A DNA stretch of 64,000 bases from Alistipes finegoldii DSM 17242. Lineage in GTDB: Bacteria > Bacteroidota > Bacteroidia > Bacteroidales > Rikenellaceae. Position numbers and translations under genes: made by a program. How positions within the stretch are numbered: position 1 is the first letter of the stretch; the number at the start of each line of letters is the position of its first letter. The notes beneath the pieces are model-generated. The model ran no database searches. It had not been told where the DNA came from and saw only the letters and a list, made by a program, of their open reading frames with translations. The stretch spans positions 1,550,001 through 1,614,000 of the forward strand of contig NC_018011.1 in the NCBI RefSeq assembly GCF_000265365.1, in the 5' to 3' direction. Positions 1-7,475 of the stretch are shown in pieces.

Positions 1-1783
1 CGTTGGCATAGATTTCGGCCCGTTCGGGCTGGAGCCGCTCGACCACGTTGCCCGTATCCCACTTGCCGTTGCCGTTCATGTCCTCGATGATGCGGAATTT
101 GATCTCCCCCGCAGGAACGTAATTGAACTGCCAGTCGCCGGTGGTGACGTCACGTTTCTCCTGCTTGAGCGCATTGCTGCCGTCGAGCAGCTGGAGGATG
201 TATTTGGCCTTGTCGTCCTTGCCCTTGACATGGATTTTCACGGTGGCGAACTTTTCGGGATCGAGCACCGTGTATTTCCTGACGATCGAGTCGTTGGAGA
301 AGCCCGCGACGTCGGTAATGGCGCCCTTGGGAATGGTCAGCGTATATTGTCCGCCGCTCGTCCACGGCGCCTCGATATGCCAGCGGCGCAGCAGGCCCGT
401 GTCGCGCACGAAGCGCACCGGAACGTCCTCGATGCTGTTGTCGGACCGGGTGAGCGTCAGAAGCATGGCCGCCGAATCGAGCCGGGTAAGCGGATAGTCG
501 AAATCGACGGTCAGGTTGTTCTCAGGATTGATTTCGCCCGTGAGCGGAAGCTTATAGGCGAAGGGATTCTCCTTCTTGGGTTCGACCCACTTCTCGCCGG
601 CCGCCTCGGCCTTGCGGCGGTCGCGTTCGAGTTTCTCGCGCTCCTTCTCCTGCTCTTTGGTCTCGATCAGCCGCCAAGAGAGTTTCAGCGGTTCGGTAAC
701 CTCCTGCAGGACATTGACCGTATCGTGCTTGAAGTAGGTGATTTCACCCTTGATCGTATCGGGCAACGCCGAAGAGGGCATGTTGAACCACAAGGCGATG
801 GTGTCGCGCCCGACGGTCTGCGGATCGACGATGACGCGGTCTTCGGGAATGCTGTCGAAGCGGATGCGTTCGATGCGCGGATGCGCAGCTCCGAAGTAGA
901 GCATCGCCTTGTGCTGCAGGGGCCGTTCGGTCTGCGAAAGCAACTGGCGGCGGAACGCCTTGTCGGTGAACATGCGCAGATAGAGCTGCGGCTCGGCCGT
1001 GACATATTGGCGGATCGAGTCGTACCACATGGCGAAGTCGGGCATCTCGGCCGGATTGTAGCTCTTTTCGAGGAAGCCGACCTGATCGGAACCGGGTTCG
1101 TACATCTGGTTGTCGTTCTTGTCCTGAACGGCGTAAACCCGGTAGGGGATCGGCTTGAGGTTTTGGGCGATGAAGATGCCGTTGTTTTCGGCACGGGCGA
1201 TTACGGCGGGCTTGTACTTGAAGATCGTCGAGTCGTATTCGGCCACGTTCTCGACCGAATCCGCCGGGAAGAACCAGATGAACGACTTCGACACCGAGTC
1301 GGCCTTGTAGCTGTCGGCCGTATAGCCCGAAAAGATCATCGAGTCGATCGTGGGTCCGGTCGAAAAGACATAGCGCATCGAATAGAGGGGGTTGCCCTCG
1401 TTGTTGTCGCGCACGGCGCTGCCGAAATTGAGCGCATAGGTCGTATTGGCTTCGAGCGTATCGCGCAGCTGGACGACGATGCCTTTGCCGCGCATCGAAA
1501 CCAGCGGCTTCTTCTTCATCTGGGGTGAGGTGAAGAACTCCTTCTGCTGATCCTTGAGCTGCACGAACTCGTCGAATTCGATGTAGATCTTCTCGTGATG
1601 CACGGTGGGCCGGTTGACCGAGAAGTTGTCGGGCGTCATGTTCAGGATGACCGGCGGCAGGGTGTCGCGGGGACCGCCCGTGGGGGTCATCATGCTCGCG
1701 CAACGGCTCAGAAAGGCCGTGGCGAAGAGCAGCAGGACTGCGGCGCGCAGCAGGCGCAGGATATTTCGTTTACGGGTCTGCAT
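1..1783 (-). CDS. Big_5 (SbsA Ig-like) domain lipoprotein, 3' end cut by window edge
   Basis: The frame stays open from the ATG at 1783 to the left edge, giving 594 codons without a stop. The N-terminus has a basic, hydrophobic signal segment ending in a Cys (SRC) at about residue 28, followed by the GGPRDT..PP stretch typical of Bacteroidota Big_5 proteins. An Ig-like domain follows (IYIEFDEFVQL, then LNFGSAVRDNNEGNP). The middle is extracytoplasmic and Tyr/Asp rich, with a charged KEQEKEREK segment near residue 385 and a second beta-rich domain after it. Members of this family are surface or periplasmic lipoproteins of unknown role. The gene starts 2 bp after the stop of the upstream lipoprotein gene, so the two are cotranscribed. 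Signal peptide and fold are clear; the function is not known. Confidence 0.8.
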   Translation of the reverse strand, partial: MQTRKRNILRLLRAAVLLLFATAFLSRCASMMTPTGGPRDTLPPVILNMTPDNFSVNRPTVHHEKIYIEFDEFVQLKDQQKEFFTSPQMKKKPLVSMRGKGIVVQLRDTLEANTTYALNFGSAVRDNNEGNPLYSMRYVFSTGPTIDSMIFSGYTADSYKADSVSKSFIWFFPADSVENVAEYDSTIFKYKPAVIARAENNGIFIAQNLKPIPYRVYAVQDKNDNQMYEPGSDQVGFLEKSYNPAEMPDFAMWYDSIRQYVTAEPQLYLRMFTDKAFRRQLLSQTERPLQHKAMLYFGAAHPRIERIRFDSIPEDRVIVDPQTVGRDTIALWFNMPSSALPDTIKGEITYFKHDTVNVLQEVTEPLKLSWRLIETKEQEKEREKLERDRRKAEAAGEKWVEPKKENPFAYKLPLTGEINPENNLTVDFDYPLTRLDSAAMLLTLTRSDNSIEDVPVRFVRDTGLLRRWHIEAPWTSGGQYTLTIPKGAITDVAGFSNDSIVRKYTVLDPEKFATVKIHVKGKDDKAKYILQLLDGSNALKQEKRDVTTGDWQFNYVPAGEIKFRIIEDMNGNGKWDTGNVVERLQPERAEIYAN

Positions 1784-1785
1784 CG

Positions 1786-2751
1786 TTATCTCTTGCTTGC
1801 TTTTTCAGGCTCCTTGGGAGCCAGTTTGTCATTGACCACGCGCCAGCCGCCCTCCTCGACATAGAGGTATTCCTGCTTCCACGGGCGGAAAACGACCGGA
1901 AGGAAGTTTACGGGCTGGCCGCCCTCGACGATCTCGACCTCCTGCTGCGAGTAGGCGTAGAGCTGGTTGACGGGATCGGTCACGACCACCATCAGCGTCG
2001 GACTGCTGACCTTCATGCCGTAGGTTCCCGACTCCTTGGAGTAATAGGCTTCGAAGTCGGGGCTGGTCCGCGTCTGCTTGGGATCGCTCTTCGAGGTAAT
2101 GATCCGCTGCGCCGCATCGTTGTAAGAGTTGATCTTCCATGCGGTCGTATCGACGGCATAGGCGTAAACCCTGAGGTTGGACGGCACGGTGGGTTCGGCG
2201 CCCTCCTCGGCCTGAAGCTGCGCGGTGACTTGGCTGTCGATATAGATCGGGGGTGTATAGGAATCGTTGAACATGAGCCACTTGCCGTCTTTGTAGGAGT
2301 AACCCTGTTTCCACCGCTTGAAAATCAGCGTGACATAGATTTTAGGGGTGTTTTCCGGCACTTCCTGCTGCGTATAGCCGTAAAGTTCATTCTTCGTGTC
2401 CACGGCGACCACCATCACCGAGGATCTGTCGAACGACATCTGGAGCAGCCCTTCGACGCCCTCCTGCTCATAGGGTTCGCCCGCGGCGAGCGGCGTGGAG
2501 ATCTTTTCGTTGCGGTTGCCCCGCTGCGAAATTACGCCCGCGAGCGCATCCTTGTAGGAAGCGACCTCCCACGAAGAGGTGTCGGCCGCAAAGGCATAGA
2601 GCTTCGCGTCGGCAAGAATCTGCGTCGGATCGCCCGATTTCTCCTGCTCCAGCGGCTTGAACACATAGGTCGTCTTGTACGAGACGTCTTTGAAACACCC
2701 CATAAACAACGCGGCCGCGGCAAGAAACAATATGATTCGTTTTGTCTTCAT
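1786..2751 (-). CDS. Hypothetical lipoprotein with two tandem homologous domains
   Basis: 321 residues. The signal peptide ends in a lipobox (LFMGC, Cys at about 19). The rest is two copies of one domain: copy 1 runs from KLYAFAADTSSW to WLMFND (about 52-160) and copy 2 from RVYAYAVDTTAW to WRVVND (about 195-310). Shared landmarks are an aromatic strand, VMVVAVDTKNELYGYTQQEV against LMVVVTDPVNQLYAYSQQEV, and KRWKQGYSY against RPWKQEYLY. I do not recognise the family. It lies 9 bp after folK and 2 bp before the Big_5 gene. It is probably an outer-membrane lipoprotein; the function is unknown. Confidence 0.8.
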   Translation of the reverse strand: MKTKRIILFLAAAALFMGCFKDVSYKTTYVFKPLEQEKSGDPTQILADAKLYAFAADTSSWEVASYKDALAGVISQRGNRNEKISTPLAAGEPYEQEGVEGLLQMSFDRSSVMVVAVDTKNELYGYTQQEVPENTPKIYVTLIFKRWKQGYSYKDGKWLMFNDSYTPPIYIDSQVTAQLQAEEGAEPTVPSNLRVYAYAVDTTAWKINSYNDAAQRIITSKSDPKQTRTSPDFEAYYSKESGTYGMKVSSPTLMVVVTDPVNQLYAYSQQEVEIVEGGQPVNFLPVVFRPWKQEYLYVEEGGWRVVNDKLAPKEPEKASKR

Positions 2752-2760
2752 CTCCGGAAT

Positions 2761-3252
2761 TTACTTGTTACGAAGCTCTTCGAGCATCTCCCCCACGGTC
2801 CGCCCCGTAACCGGATGGCGGCGCTGGCGCATGATCTCGCAGAGCGGCACGAGTGCGAACTCCCGTTCGCCCATGAGCGGATGCGGCACGGTAAGGCGTT
2901 CGCTGTCGATCACCTCGTCGTCGTAGAAGAGGATGTCGATATCGATCGGCCGCGAGGTATAGTTCACGCCCGTGCGGGCTTTCTCGACAGCTTCGGCGGC
3001 GCGGTTGCGGCCCAACTCCCGTTCGATGGCCTGCACGGCGTCGAGCACTTCCAAAGGCAGCAGGTCGGTCGAGACCTCCAGCGCCTGATTGGAGAAAACC
3101 CCGTCGGCGTCGAAGCCCCAAGGCTTGGTTTCGTAGCGGTGCGAACAGCGCAGCACGGCGCCGACCTTCGCGTTGACGAGCTGCTGGGCCGCCTGAAGCG
3201 TCCGTTTCACATCACCGGAATTGCCGCCGGTCAAAAGTACTACACGTGCCAT
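2761..3252 (-). CDS. folK: 2-amino-4-hydroxy-6-hydroxymethyldihydropteridine diphosphokinase
   Basis: FolK transfers pyrophosphate from ATP to 6-hydroxymethyl-7,8-dihydropterin in folate synthesis, in the cytoplasm. The 163-residue length is usual for the family. Diagnostic stretches are present: the N-terminal LTGGNSGD strand-turn (family LG.N.GD), YETKPWG, the RPIDIDILFYDD metal-binding motif and the LTVPHPLMGEREF signature. It lies 3 bp after holB in a minus-strand operon. No other folate genes are nearby. Recognition is firm. Confidence 0.95.
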   Translation of the reverse strand: MARVVLLTGGNSGDVKRTLQAAQQLVNAKVGAVLRCSHRYETKPWGFDADGVFSNQALEVSTDLLPLEVLDAVQAIERELGRNRAAEAVEKARTGVNYTSRPIDIDILFYDDEVIDSERLTVPHPLMGEREFALVPLCEIMRQRRHPVTGRTVGEMLEELRNK

Positions 3253-3255
3253 AAC

Positions 3256-4401
3256 TCAAAGTCGTTTTATCATTTTGCTCACCGAAAGCGCAAAATGGGT
3301 GAATACGATCGTCGGATTTCCGTTCTGCGAAATCTGCGCCAAAGCGCATTCGATCTCGGCAATGAGCGGTTCGATGTTCTGCGATCCGACGAATGGGGCG
3401 AATTTGGAACAGAAAGCCAGCTCCTCGCCCCAGAGATAGCTGATTTCGTTTATGCCCGCATGGAGCATGTAACTCTCGCGCAGCAGGCGCGAAGCGTCGC
3501 GCAGGAAGGCCCGCTGCTGCTCGCGCGAAAGCTGCGCGGCCTCCTCGGCCCACGTCACCAGCTCCAGATGCTTGTCGTTGTAGCTCAAACGCATCAGCCC
3601 GCAGAAAAGGTCGAAGTTCTCTTTGCGCAGGGCGTCGCTCTCGCCGGCCACGAGGTGCTGCAGCTCCACCAGATCGCCGCCGGCCAGACGGGCGATGTTC
3701 CGGGCCTTGACCGGGTCCGTAACGCCCCGCTCCTGCGCCGCGCGCTCCAGCACGTCGGGCGCGATACGCGGCACGGCGACCTCCTGCGTGCGGGAAATGA
3801 TGGTCGGCAGCAGCCGTTCGGGCTGTTCGGAGATCAGCAGGAAAAGCGTCTTTTCCCACGGCTCTTCCAAAATCTTGAGAATCTTGTTGGCCGCCTCCTC
3901 GTTCATCGCTTCGGGCAGCCAGATCAGCATGGTCTTATAGTCGGCTTCGAAGCTCTTGAACGAAAGTTTGCGAATGATGTCGTCGGCTTCGCGCGCGGCG
4001 ATCATGCCCTTGAGGGTCTTGCCCAGATCGAGGCGGTCGTACCAGTCCTGCGCCGAGAAATAGCCGCCGCGCTCGGCGAAAAGCCCGCGGAACAGCGGCA
4101 GGAACTCGTCGCTGCGCATCACCTCGCCCGACTTCTTACCCTGTTTGTTGACCGGGAAGACCAGATGCAGGTCGGGATGGGCCAGCGCAGCGATCTGCTT
4201 GCAGTCGGGACATTCGCCGCACGAATCCCCGCCGCGGCGGTGGCGGCAGCAGAGGTACTGCACGTAGGCGACCGCCAGCGCAAGGGCCCCCGCCCCGGCC
4301 TGCCCCGTGAAGAGCTGGGCGTGGCTGATGCGTCCGGCGTCCACGCTCTGCACCAGATGCCGTTTCAAATCCTCCTGTCCCGTTATATCCGCAAACCGCA
4401 T
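3256..4401 (-). CDS. holB: DNA polymerase III delta' subunit
   Basis: 381 residues. It is part of the clamp-loader complex that places the beta clamp on DNA. The AAA+ N-terminus is clear: DITGQEDLKRHL, a P-loop position, the zinc-binding Cys cluster (CGECPDC plus an upstream CC) and HPDLHLVFP. The P-loop reads GQAGAGAL, so the usual Lys is replaced by Ala; delta' subunits commonly lack a working Walker A, so this supports delta' rather than tau/gamma. The arginine-finger region is ISRTQEV. The gene sits 6 bp after a small membrane protein gene and 3 bp before folK. Confidence 0.9.
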   Translation of the reverse strand: MRFADITGQEDLKRHLVQSVDAGRISHAQLFTGQAGAGALALAVAYVQYLCCRHRRGGDSCGECPDCKQIAALAHPDLHLVFPVNKQGKKSGEVMRSDEFLPLFRGLFAERGGYFSAQDWYDRLDLGKTLKGMIAAREADDIIRKLSFKSFEADYKTMLIWLPEAMNEEAANKILKILEEPWEKTLFLLISEQPERLLPTIISRTQEVAVPRIAPDVLERAAQERGVTDPVKARNIARLAGGDLVELQHLVAGESDALRKENFDLFCGLMRLSYNDKHLELVTWAEEAAQLSREQQRAFLRDASRLLRESYMLHAGINEISYLWGEELAFCSKFAPFVGSQNIEPLIAEIECALAQISQNGNPTIVFTHFALSVSKMIKRL

Positions 4402-4407
4402 GTCTCG

Positions 4408-4593
4408 CTACTTCTTTTTTCCGTTTTTCAAAACCGTCTGCCGCACGGCGACGGCCAGCAAAGCCAGCACGACGCACGTAAGGACGACCGTACGCCCCGC
4501 GCCTCGGTCCATCGAGAGGGCCAGCACCCCGCCGACGAAGAGCGCGAAACTCACCGCCAGCACGACGATCTTCTCTTTTGCACTTTGTCTCAT
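4408..4593 (-). CDS. Small two-helix membrane protein
   Basis: 61 residues: a short basic start, two hydrophobic segments (about 9-27 and 34-51) separated by SMDRGAGR, and a Lys-rich tail. This predicts a helical hairpin in the inner membrane with both ends in the cytoplasm. It fits tightly between the flippase gene (16 bp) and holB (6 bp) in the same operon, which supports it being real. I recognise no family. Confidence 0.65.
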   Translation of the reverse strand: MRQSAKEKIVVLAVSFALFVGGVLALSMDRGAGRTVVLTCVVLALLAVAVRQTVLKNGKKK

Positions 4594-4609
4594 CGCATTG
4601 CCGGCTCTT

Positions 4610-6079
4610 CTATTTTCTTTTCAAGGCCGCCTTCACCAGTGCCGCAACGTCGATCCGCTCCCGGCGGACGAGGTAGAGGGCATAGGCCGCAAACAGCACT
4701 ATATTAAACGCATAGGCGATCAATTTATTGTCGCCGCAGGCCGTTACGGCTTCGCACACGGCGAAAACCGCGAGCGCCGCGGCGACATACTCGCCGATAC
4801 GCCGCCAGTCATAGGGCGTCGGATAGAAGCGGCGGTTGAGCCACCAGCTCACGGCGACCATCGTCGATTCGCTCGCCAGCCGCGCCCATGCGGCTCCGTA
4901 GTAACCCCACACGGGGATGCACCAGAAGCCGAAAACCAGCATCGAAACCAGACCCGCGCCCGTAACCACGATAGCCAGCGAGGTCTTCTCCTCGCGTTTG
5001 TACCAGAACGACAGGTTCAGCCAGACGCCCGTCAGCACATTGGCTCCGAGGACCACCGGGAGAATGAAAATCCCCTCGCGGAAGTCGCGGCCCACGATCA
5101 GCGCGAAAACGTCGCGGAACAAGGCGATGCCGAGGAAAATCAGCATCGAAGCCATCACGTAGTATTTCAGCGCCGCGGCGTTCATCTGCACGAAATCCGA
5201 CTTCTTGAAATTCGACAGGAAGAACGGCTCGGCTGCGAGCCGGTACATCTGGTAAAAGAGCATCATCACCACGGCGATCTTCGTAATGGCGCCATAGATG
5301 CCTACCTGCGCCATGGCTCCTTCGGGCACGAGGTATTTGATCAGCTGCCGGTCGATGAACTCGTTGGCCGTACCCGCCAGTCCGCCGACCAGCAGAGGCA
5401 GCGAATAGGCGAAGACCGCGGCCAGCAGCGCCCAGTTGATCTTGGGCACGGTGCGGTCCACAGTGGCGAGAATGACCAGCCACGTCACGACGCTGGCGAT
5501 CAGGTTGGCGACAAAAACCCAACCGACACCGAATTCCGTAGCGAAAAGCCCGGCGACGCCGAAAGCGACCGCCAACGCGACGTTCATCACCACGTTCAGC
5601 GCCTTGATGCCGACGAACAGCAGCGCCCGTCCCTGCTCGCGCAGCCGCGAGAAGGGGATGCAGGCCCAGACGTCGAAGAGGATGATAAGCCCCACCCAGA
5701 CCACATATTCGGGATGCGCGGCATAAGCCTCGCCCATCAGCCCCGCGACGCCGTTGCGGAACGAAGCGACAAGCACGAAGAACACCACGGCGGCGAGCGA
5801 CGTAACGCCCCATGTCGTGGCGAAAAGCCTGCGTTTGGCGGCCCGCACGTCGCCCCCGGCCTCCTCGGCCTTGGCCGAAAAGCGGAAGTAGCTCGACTCC
5901 ATGCCCATCGTCAGCAGCGTAAGCGCCAGCGGAATGAGGGCATAGATGTCCGTGACGATACCATAGGTCTCCTGCCCGAAAATACGGGTATAGTAAGGCG
6001 TGAGCAGATAGCTCAGAAACCTCACCACAATGGTGCTGATGCCGTAGACGGCGGTTTGTTTGGCCAATTTTTCGAGCAT
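4610..6079 (-). CDS. Wzx-like polysaccharide flippase (MOP superfamily)
   Basis: 489 residues from the ATG at 6079. About a dozen to fourteen hydrophobic helices span the protein. The N-terminus (KLAKQTAVYGISTIVVRFLS) and the TPYYTRIFGQETYGIVTDIYA stretch are typical of Bacteroidota lipopolysaccharide/polysaccharide exporters. Such proteins flip undecaprenyl-linked oligosaccharides across the inner membrane. The frame remains open to 6142, but the added residues are polar and cross a likely promoter, so I chose the internal Met. It is first in the minus-strand operon. No glycosyltransferase neighbours suggest the substrate. Confidence 0.85.
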   Translation of the reverse strand: MLEKLAKQTAVYGISTIVVRFLSYLLTPYYTRIFGQETYGIVTDIYALIPLALTLLTMGMESSYFRFSAKAEEAGGDVRAAKRRLFATTWGVTSLAAVVFFVLVASFRNGVAGLMGEAYAAHPEYVVWVGLIILFDVWACIPFSRLREQGRALLFVGIKALNVVMNVALAVAFGVAGLFATEFGVGWVFVANLIASVVTWLVILATVDRTVPKINWALLAAVFAYSLPLLVGGLAGTANEFIDRQLIKYLVPEGAMAQVGIYGAITKIAVVMMLFYQMYRLAAEPFFLSNFKKSDFVQMNAAALKYYVMASMLIFLGIALFRDVFALIVGRDFREGIFILPVVLGANVLTGVWLNLSFWYKREEKTSLAIVVTGAGLVSMLVFGFWCIPVWGYYGAAWARLASESTMVAVSWWLNRRFYPTPYDWRRIGEYVAAALAVFAVCEAVTACGDNKLIAYAFNIVLFAAYALYLVRRERIDVAALVKAALKRK

Positions 6080-6099
6080 GGCAGACGATTTGCAGTCGA

Positions 6100-6107
6100 C
6101 AAAGATA
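6100..6107 (-). promoter_or_regulatory. -7 box (TATCTTTG) for the flippase operon
   Basis: On the minus strand TATCTTTG matches the Bacteroidota -7 consensus TAnnTTTG and lies 20 bp upstream of the ATG at 6079. A second identical box is at 6132-6139. No convincing -33 element sits at the usual distance from either, so which one is used is unclear. Confidence 0.45.
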
Positions 6108-6316
6108 TTGCACGCCGGGCTTTGCGCCCGACAAAGATACAAATTTTAGCCGGAAACCCCGCATAATGCCGTTTCTTTCGGCAAGGCAAGATAAAAACGT
6201 CCCGGAAGCCGGACAAAGCCCCTGACAATCGGACCGAACAGCGTATTTTTCCACCCAAAATGATATAAATAAAATTGTGAATCAATATCTTTTATTCTTG
6301 CAGAAAAAATACTTTT

Positions 6317-6345
6317 TTATGGAAATTTGCATGAAATTTCCATAA
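6317..6345. promoter_or_regulatory. Perfect 12-bp dyad upstream of the fimbrial promoter
   Basis: TTATGGAAATTT, a 5-bp spacer (GCATG), then AAATTTCCATAA. All 12 positions pair. It ends 7 bp before the -33 element of the fimbrial promoter. The place and symmetry fit an operator for a dimeric regulator. The 12-5-12 geometry also resembles a tyrosine-recombinase core site. The role is inferred. Confidence 0.5.
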
Positions 6346-6486
6346 TGAGTGTTGTTCAATCCGAAAATTATTTTCTAATTTTGTCCTGTCGCAAACCGAC
6401 AGACATACGGAAAGTGTTTTTCACTCTGTCCTTACAAAGAAATCTGACAGTTTCAACGTGAATCGGGGCAATGAACAGCACTCATT
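6344..6486. repeat. Inverted repeat flanking the fimbrial promoter
   Basis: Left arm 6344-6362 (AATGAGTGTTGTTCAATCC) and right arm 6468-6486, whose reverse complement is AATGAGTGCTGTTCATTGC. They match at 16 of 19 positions, with 105 bp between. The left arm contains the -33 TTG; the -7 box is between the arms. Possible readings are an invertible promoter segment or paired regulator sites. No recombinase gene is in this window. Confidence 0.45.
6352..6383 (+). promoter_or_regulatory. Promoter of the fimbrial operon
   Basis: TTG at 6352-6354, 21 bp, then TAATTTTG at 6376-6383, a full match to TAnnTTTG. The transcript would start near 6390 and begin with a small hairpin (CTGTCG, loop CAAAC, CGACAG at 6386-6402). 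About 490 nt of leader precede the first gene, so another promoter nearer 6882 is possible. Confidence 0.5.
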
Positions 6487-6676
6487 TTCTTGTTTAGATA
6501 GATTCGGCCAAAACAATTTTGCGCCGCAATTTTCGTATCTATTCAAGTGTGGGGTAAAGCATTCGTTTATTCGATTCTGGGTTTTGTCAGAACCTCTTTG
6601 TAGATGAACGAAAACAGCTCCACACTTTCTTTTTGTACAACCCACTACATGTAACACCCGCCTTGTGGAGCTACGA

Positions 6677-6685
6677 GGGGGGGGG
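6677..6685 (+). repeat. Run of nine G upstream of the DUF3575 gene
   Basis: A G9 homopolymer in the leader, about 200 bp before the start at 6882. It lies inside an open frame (from 6633) that is continuous with the DUF3575 gene, so changes in its length would alter any N-terminally extended product or promoter spacing. A second G9 is in the major subunit gene of the same operon. Confidence 0.6.
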
Positions 6686-6881
6686 AATTTGCCGAATATC
6701 AGCCGGATACTCATCTCGAATGAAACGGCATATCGAAGAATTGCCCTATGGAACAACCTTGTATACGCAGTTGTCCGAGTTCCGAAACCCGGCACGTATC
6801 CGAAAGAATACGGTCCGGGAGCGTCCGTTTGAGGATGATCCGTATACATGCATGCAGACGAACCTGATCGAAGATACGGCC

Positions 6882-7463
6882 ATGAAATTCAGAATCTTTC
6901 TTTTGTTATGCGCATCGCTCTGGGGATGGAACGTCCGGGGGCAGAGCGTAGCTTTGAAAACAAACGTACTGTCCGATGCTTTTATGAATATAAACCTCGG
7001 AGTAGAAACCGGTCTGGCCCCGAAATGGACATTGGACATCACGGGCGATTTCAACGCATGGACGCTGTCGCACGGCCGCCGCTGGAAACACTGGCTCGTG
7101 CGCCCCGAAGCGCGGTTATGGTTCTGCGACCGTTTTGCAGGACATTTCATAGGTTTCCACGCGCACGGAGGGCAGTACAACATCGGAGGCGTGAAAAATG
7201 GAATCTCGTTCTTGGGTTCCGATCTCTCGAAACTTTCGGACTACCGCTATCAGGGCTGGTTCATAGGCGCCGGCGTCGCCTACGGATACGCTTGGATACT
7301 CGGCAGGCACTGGAACCTCGAAGCCGAAATAGGCGTGGGATACGCCTACACGCAATATGACAGCTTCCGATGCGTAGGCTGCGGAAAGAGAGTCGAGAAG
7401 GACAAACCGCATCATTACGTGGGGACGACCAAAGCGGCCGTCAATCTGGTTTACGTATTCTAA
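6882..7463 (+). CDS. DUF3575-family protein, first gene of fimbrial operon
   Basis: 193 residues from ATG 6882. The signal peptide (MKFRIFLLLCASLWGWNVRG) is followed by a beta-barrel-like sequence beginning SVALKTNVLSDAF and ending in an aromatic strand (AAVNLVYVF). DUF3575 proteins are predicted small outer-membrane barrels that lead many Mfa/Fim-type fimbrial operons in Bacteroidales. CVGCGKRVEK is a Cys pair near the C-terminus. An 83-residue upstream extension stays in frame to 6633, but it lacks signal-peptide character and covers the G9 run, so I prefer the internal start. The next gene starts 12 bp later. Confidence 0.8.
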   Translation: MKFRIFLLLCASLWGWNVRGQSVALKTNVLSDAFMNINLGVETGLAPKWTLDITGDFNAWTLSHGRRWKHWLVRPEARLWFCDRFAGHFIGFHAHGGQYNIGGVKNGISFLGSDLSKLSDYRYQGWFIGAGVAYGYAWILGRHWNLEAEIGVGYAYTQYDSFRCVGCGKRVEKDKPHHYVGTTKAAVNLVYVF

Positions 7464-7475
7464 ATGCTCGCTGCA

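Larger units (their letters stand above)
6080..6881. other. AT-rich divergent control region between flippase operon and fimbrial operon
   Basis: About 800 bp, clearly more AT-rich than its surroundings. It holds two TATCTTTG boxes on the minus strand (flippase side), a perfect 12-bp dyad, a plus-strand promoter, a 19-bp imperfect inverted repeat around that promoter, and a run of nine G. The predicted leader of the fimbrial transcript is about 490 nt. Short open frames exist on both strands (for example 6421-6849 minus), but none has recognisable protein character. Confidence 0.6.

Noticed and set aside
230..1528. Long plus-strand open frame (432 codons)
   Set aside because: It is antisense to the Big_5 lipoprotein gene, whose frame gives a recognisable protein with a signal peptide. 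High GC makes long antisense frames common here.
2230..4707. Plus-strand open frame of 825 codons
   Set aside because: Antisense to the lipoprotein, folK and holB genes; composition is His/Arg/Gly rich with no family features.
6633..6881. 83-residue N-terminal extension of the DUF3575 protein
   Set aside because: The internal Met starts a clean signal peptide; the extension is not protein-like. I keep it only as a context for the G9 tract.
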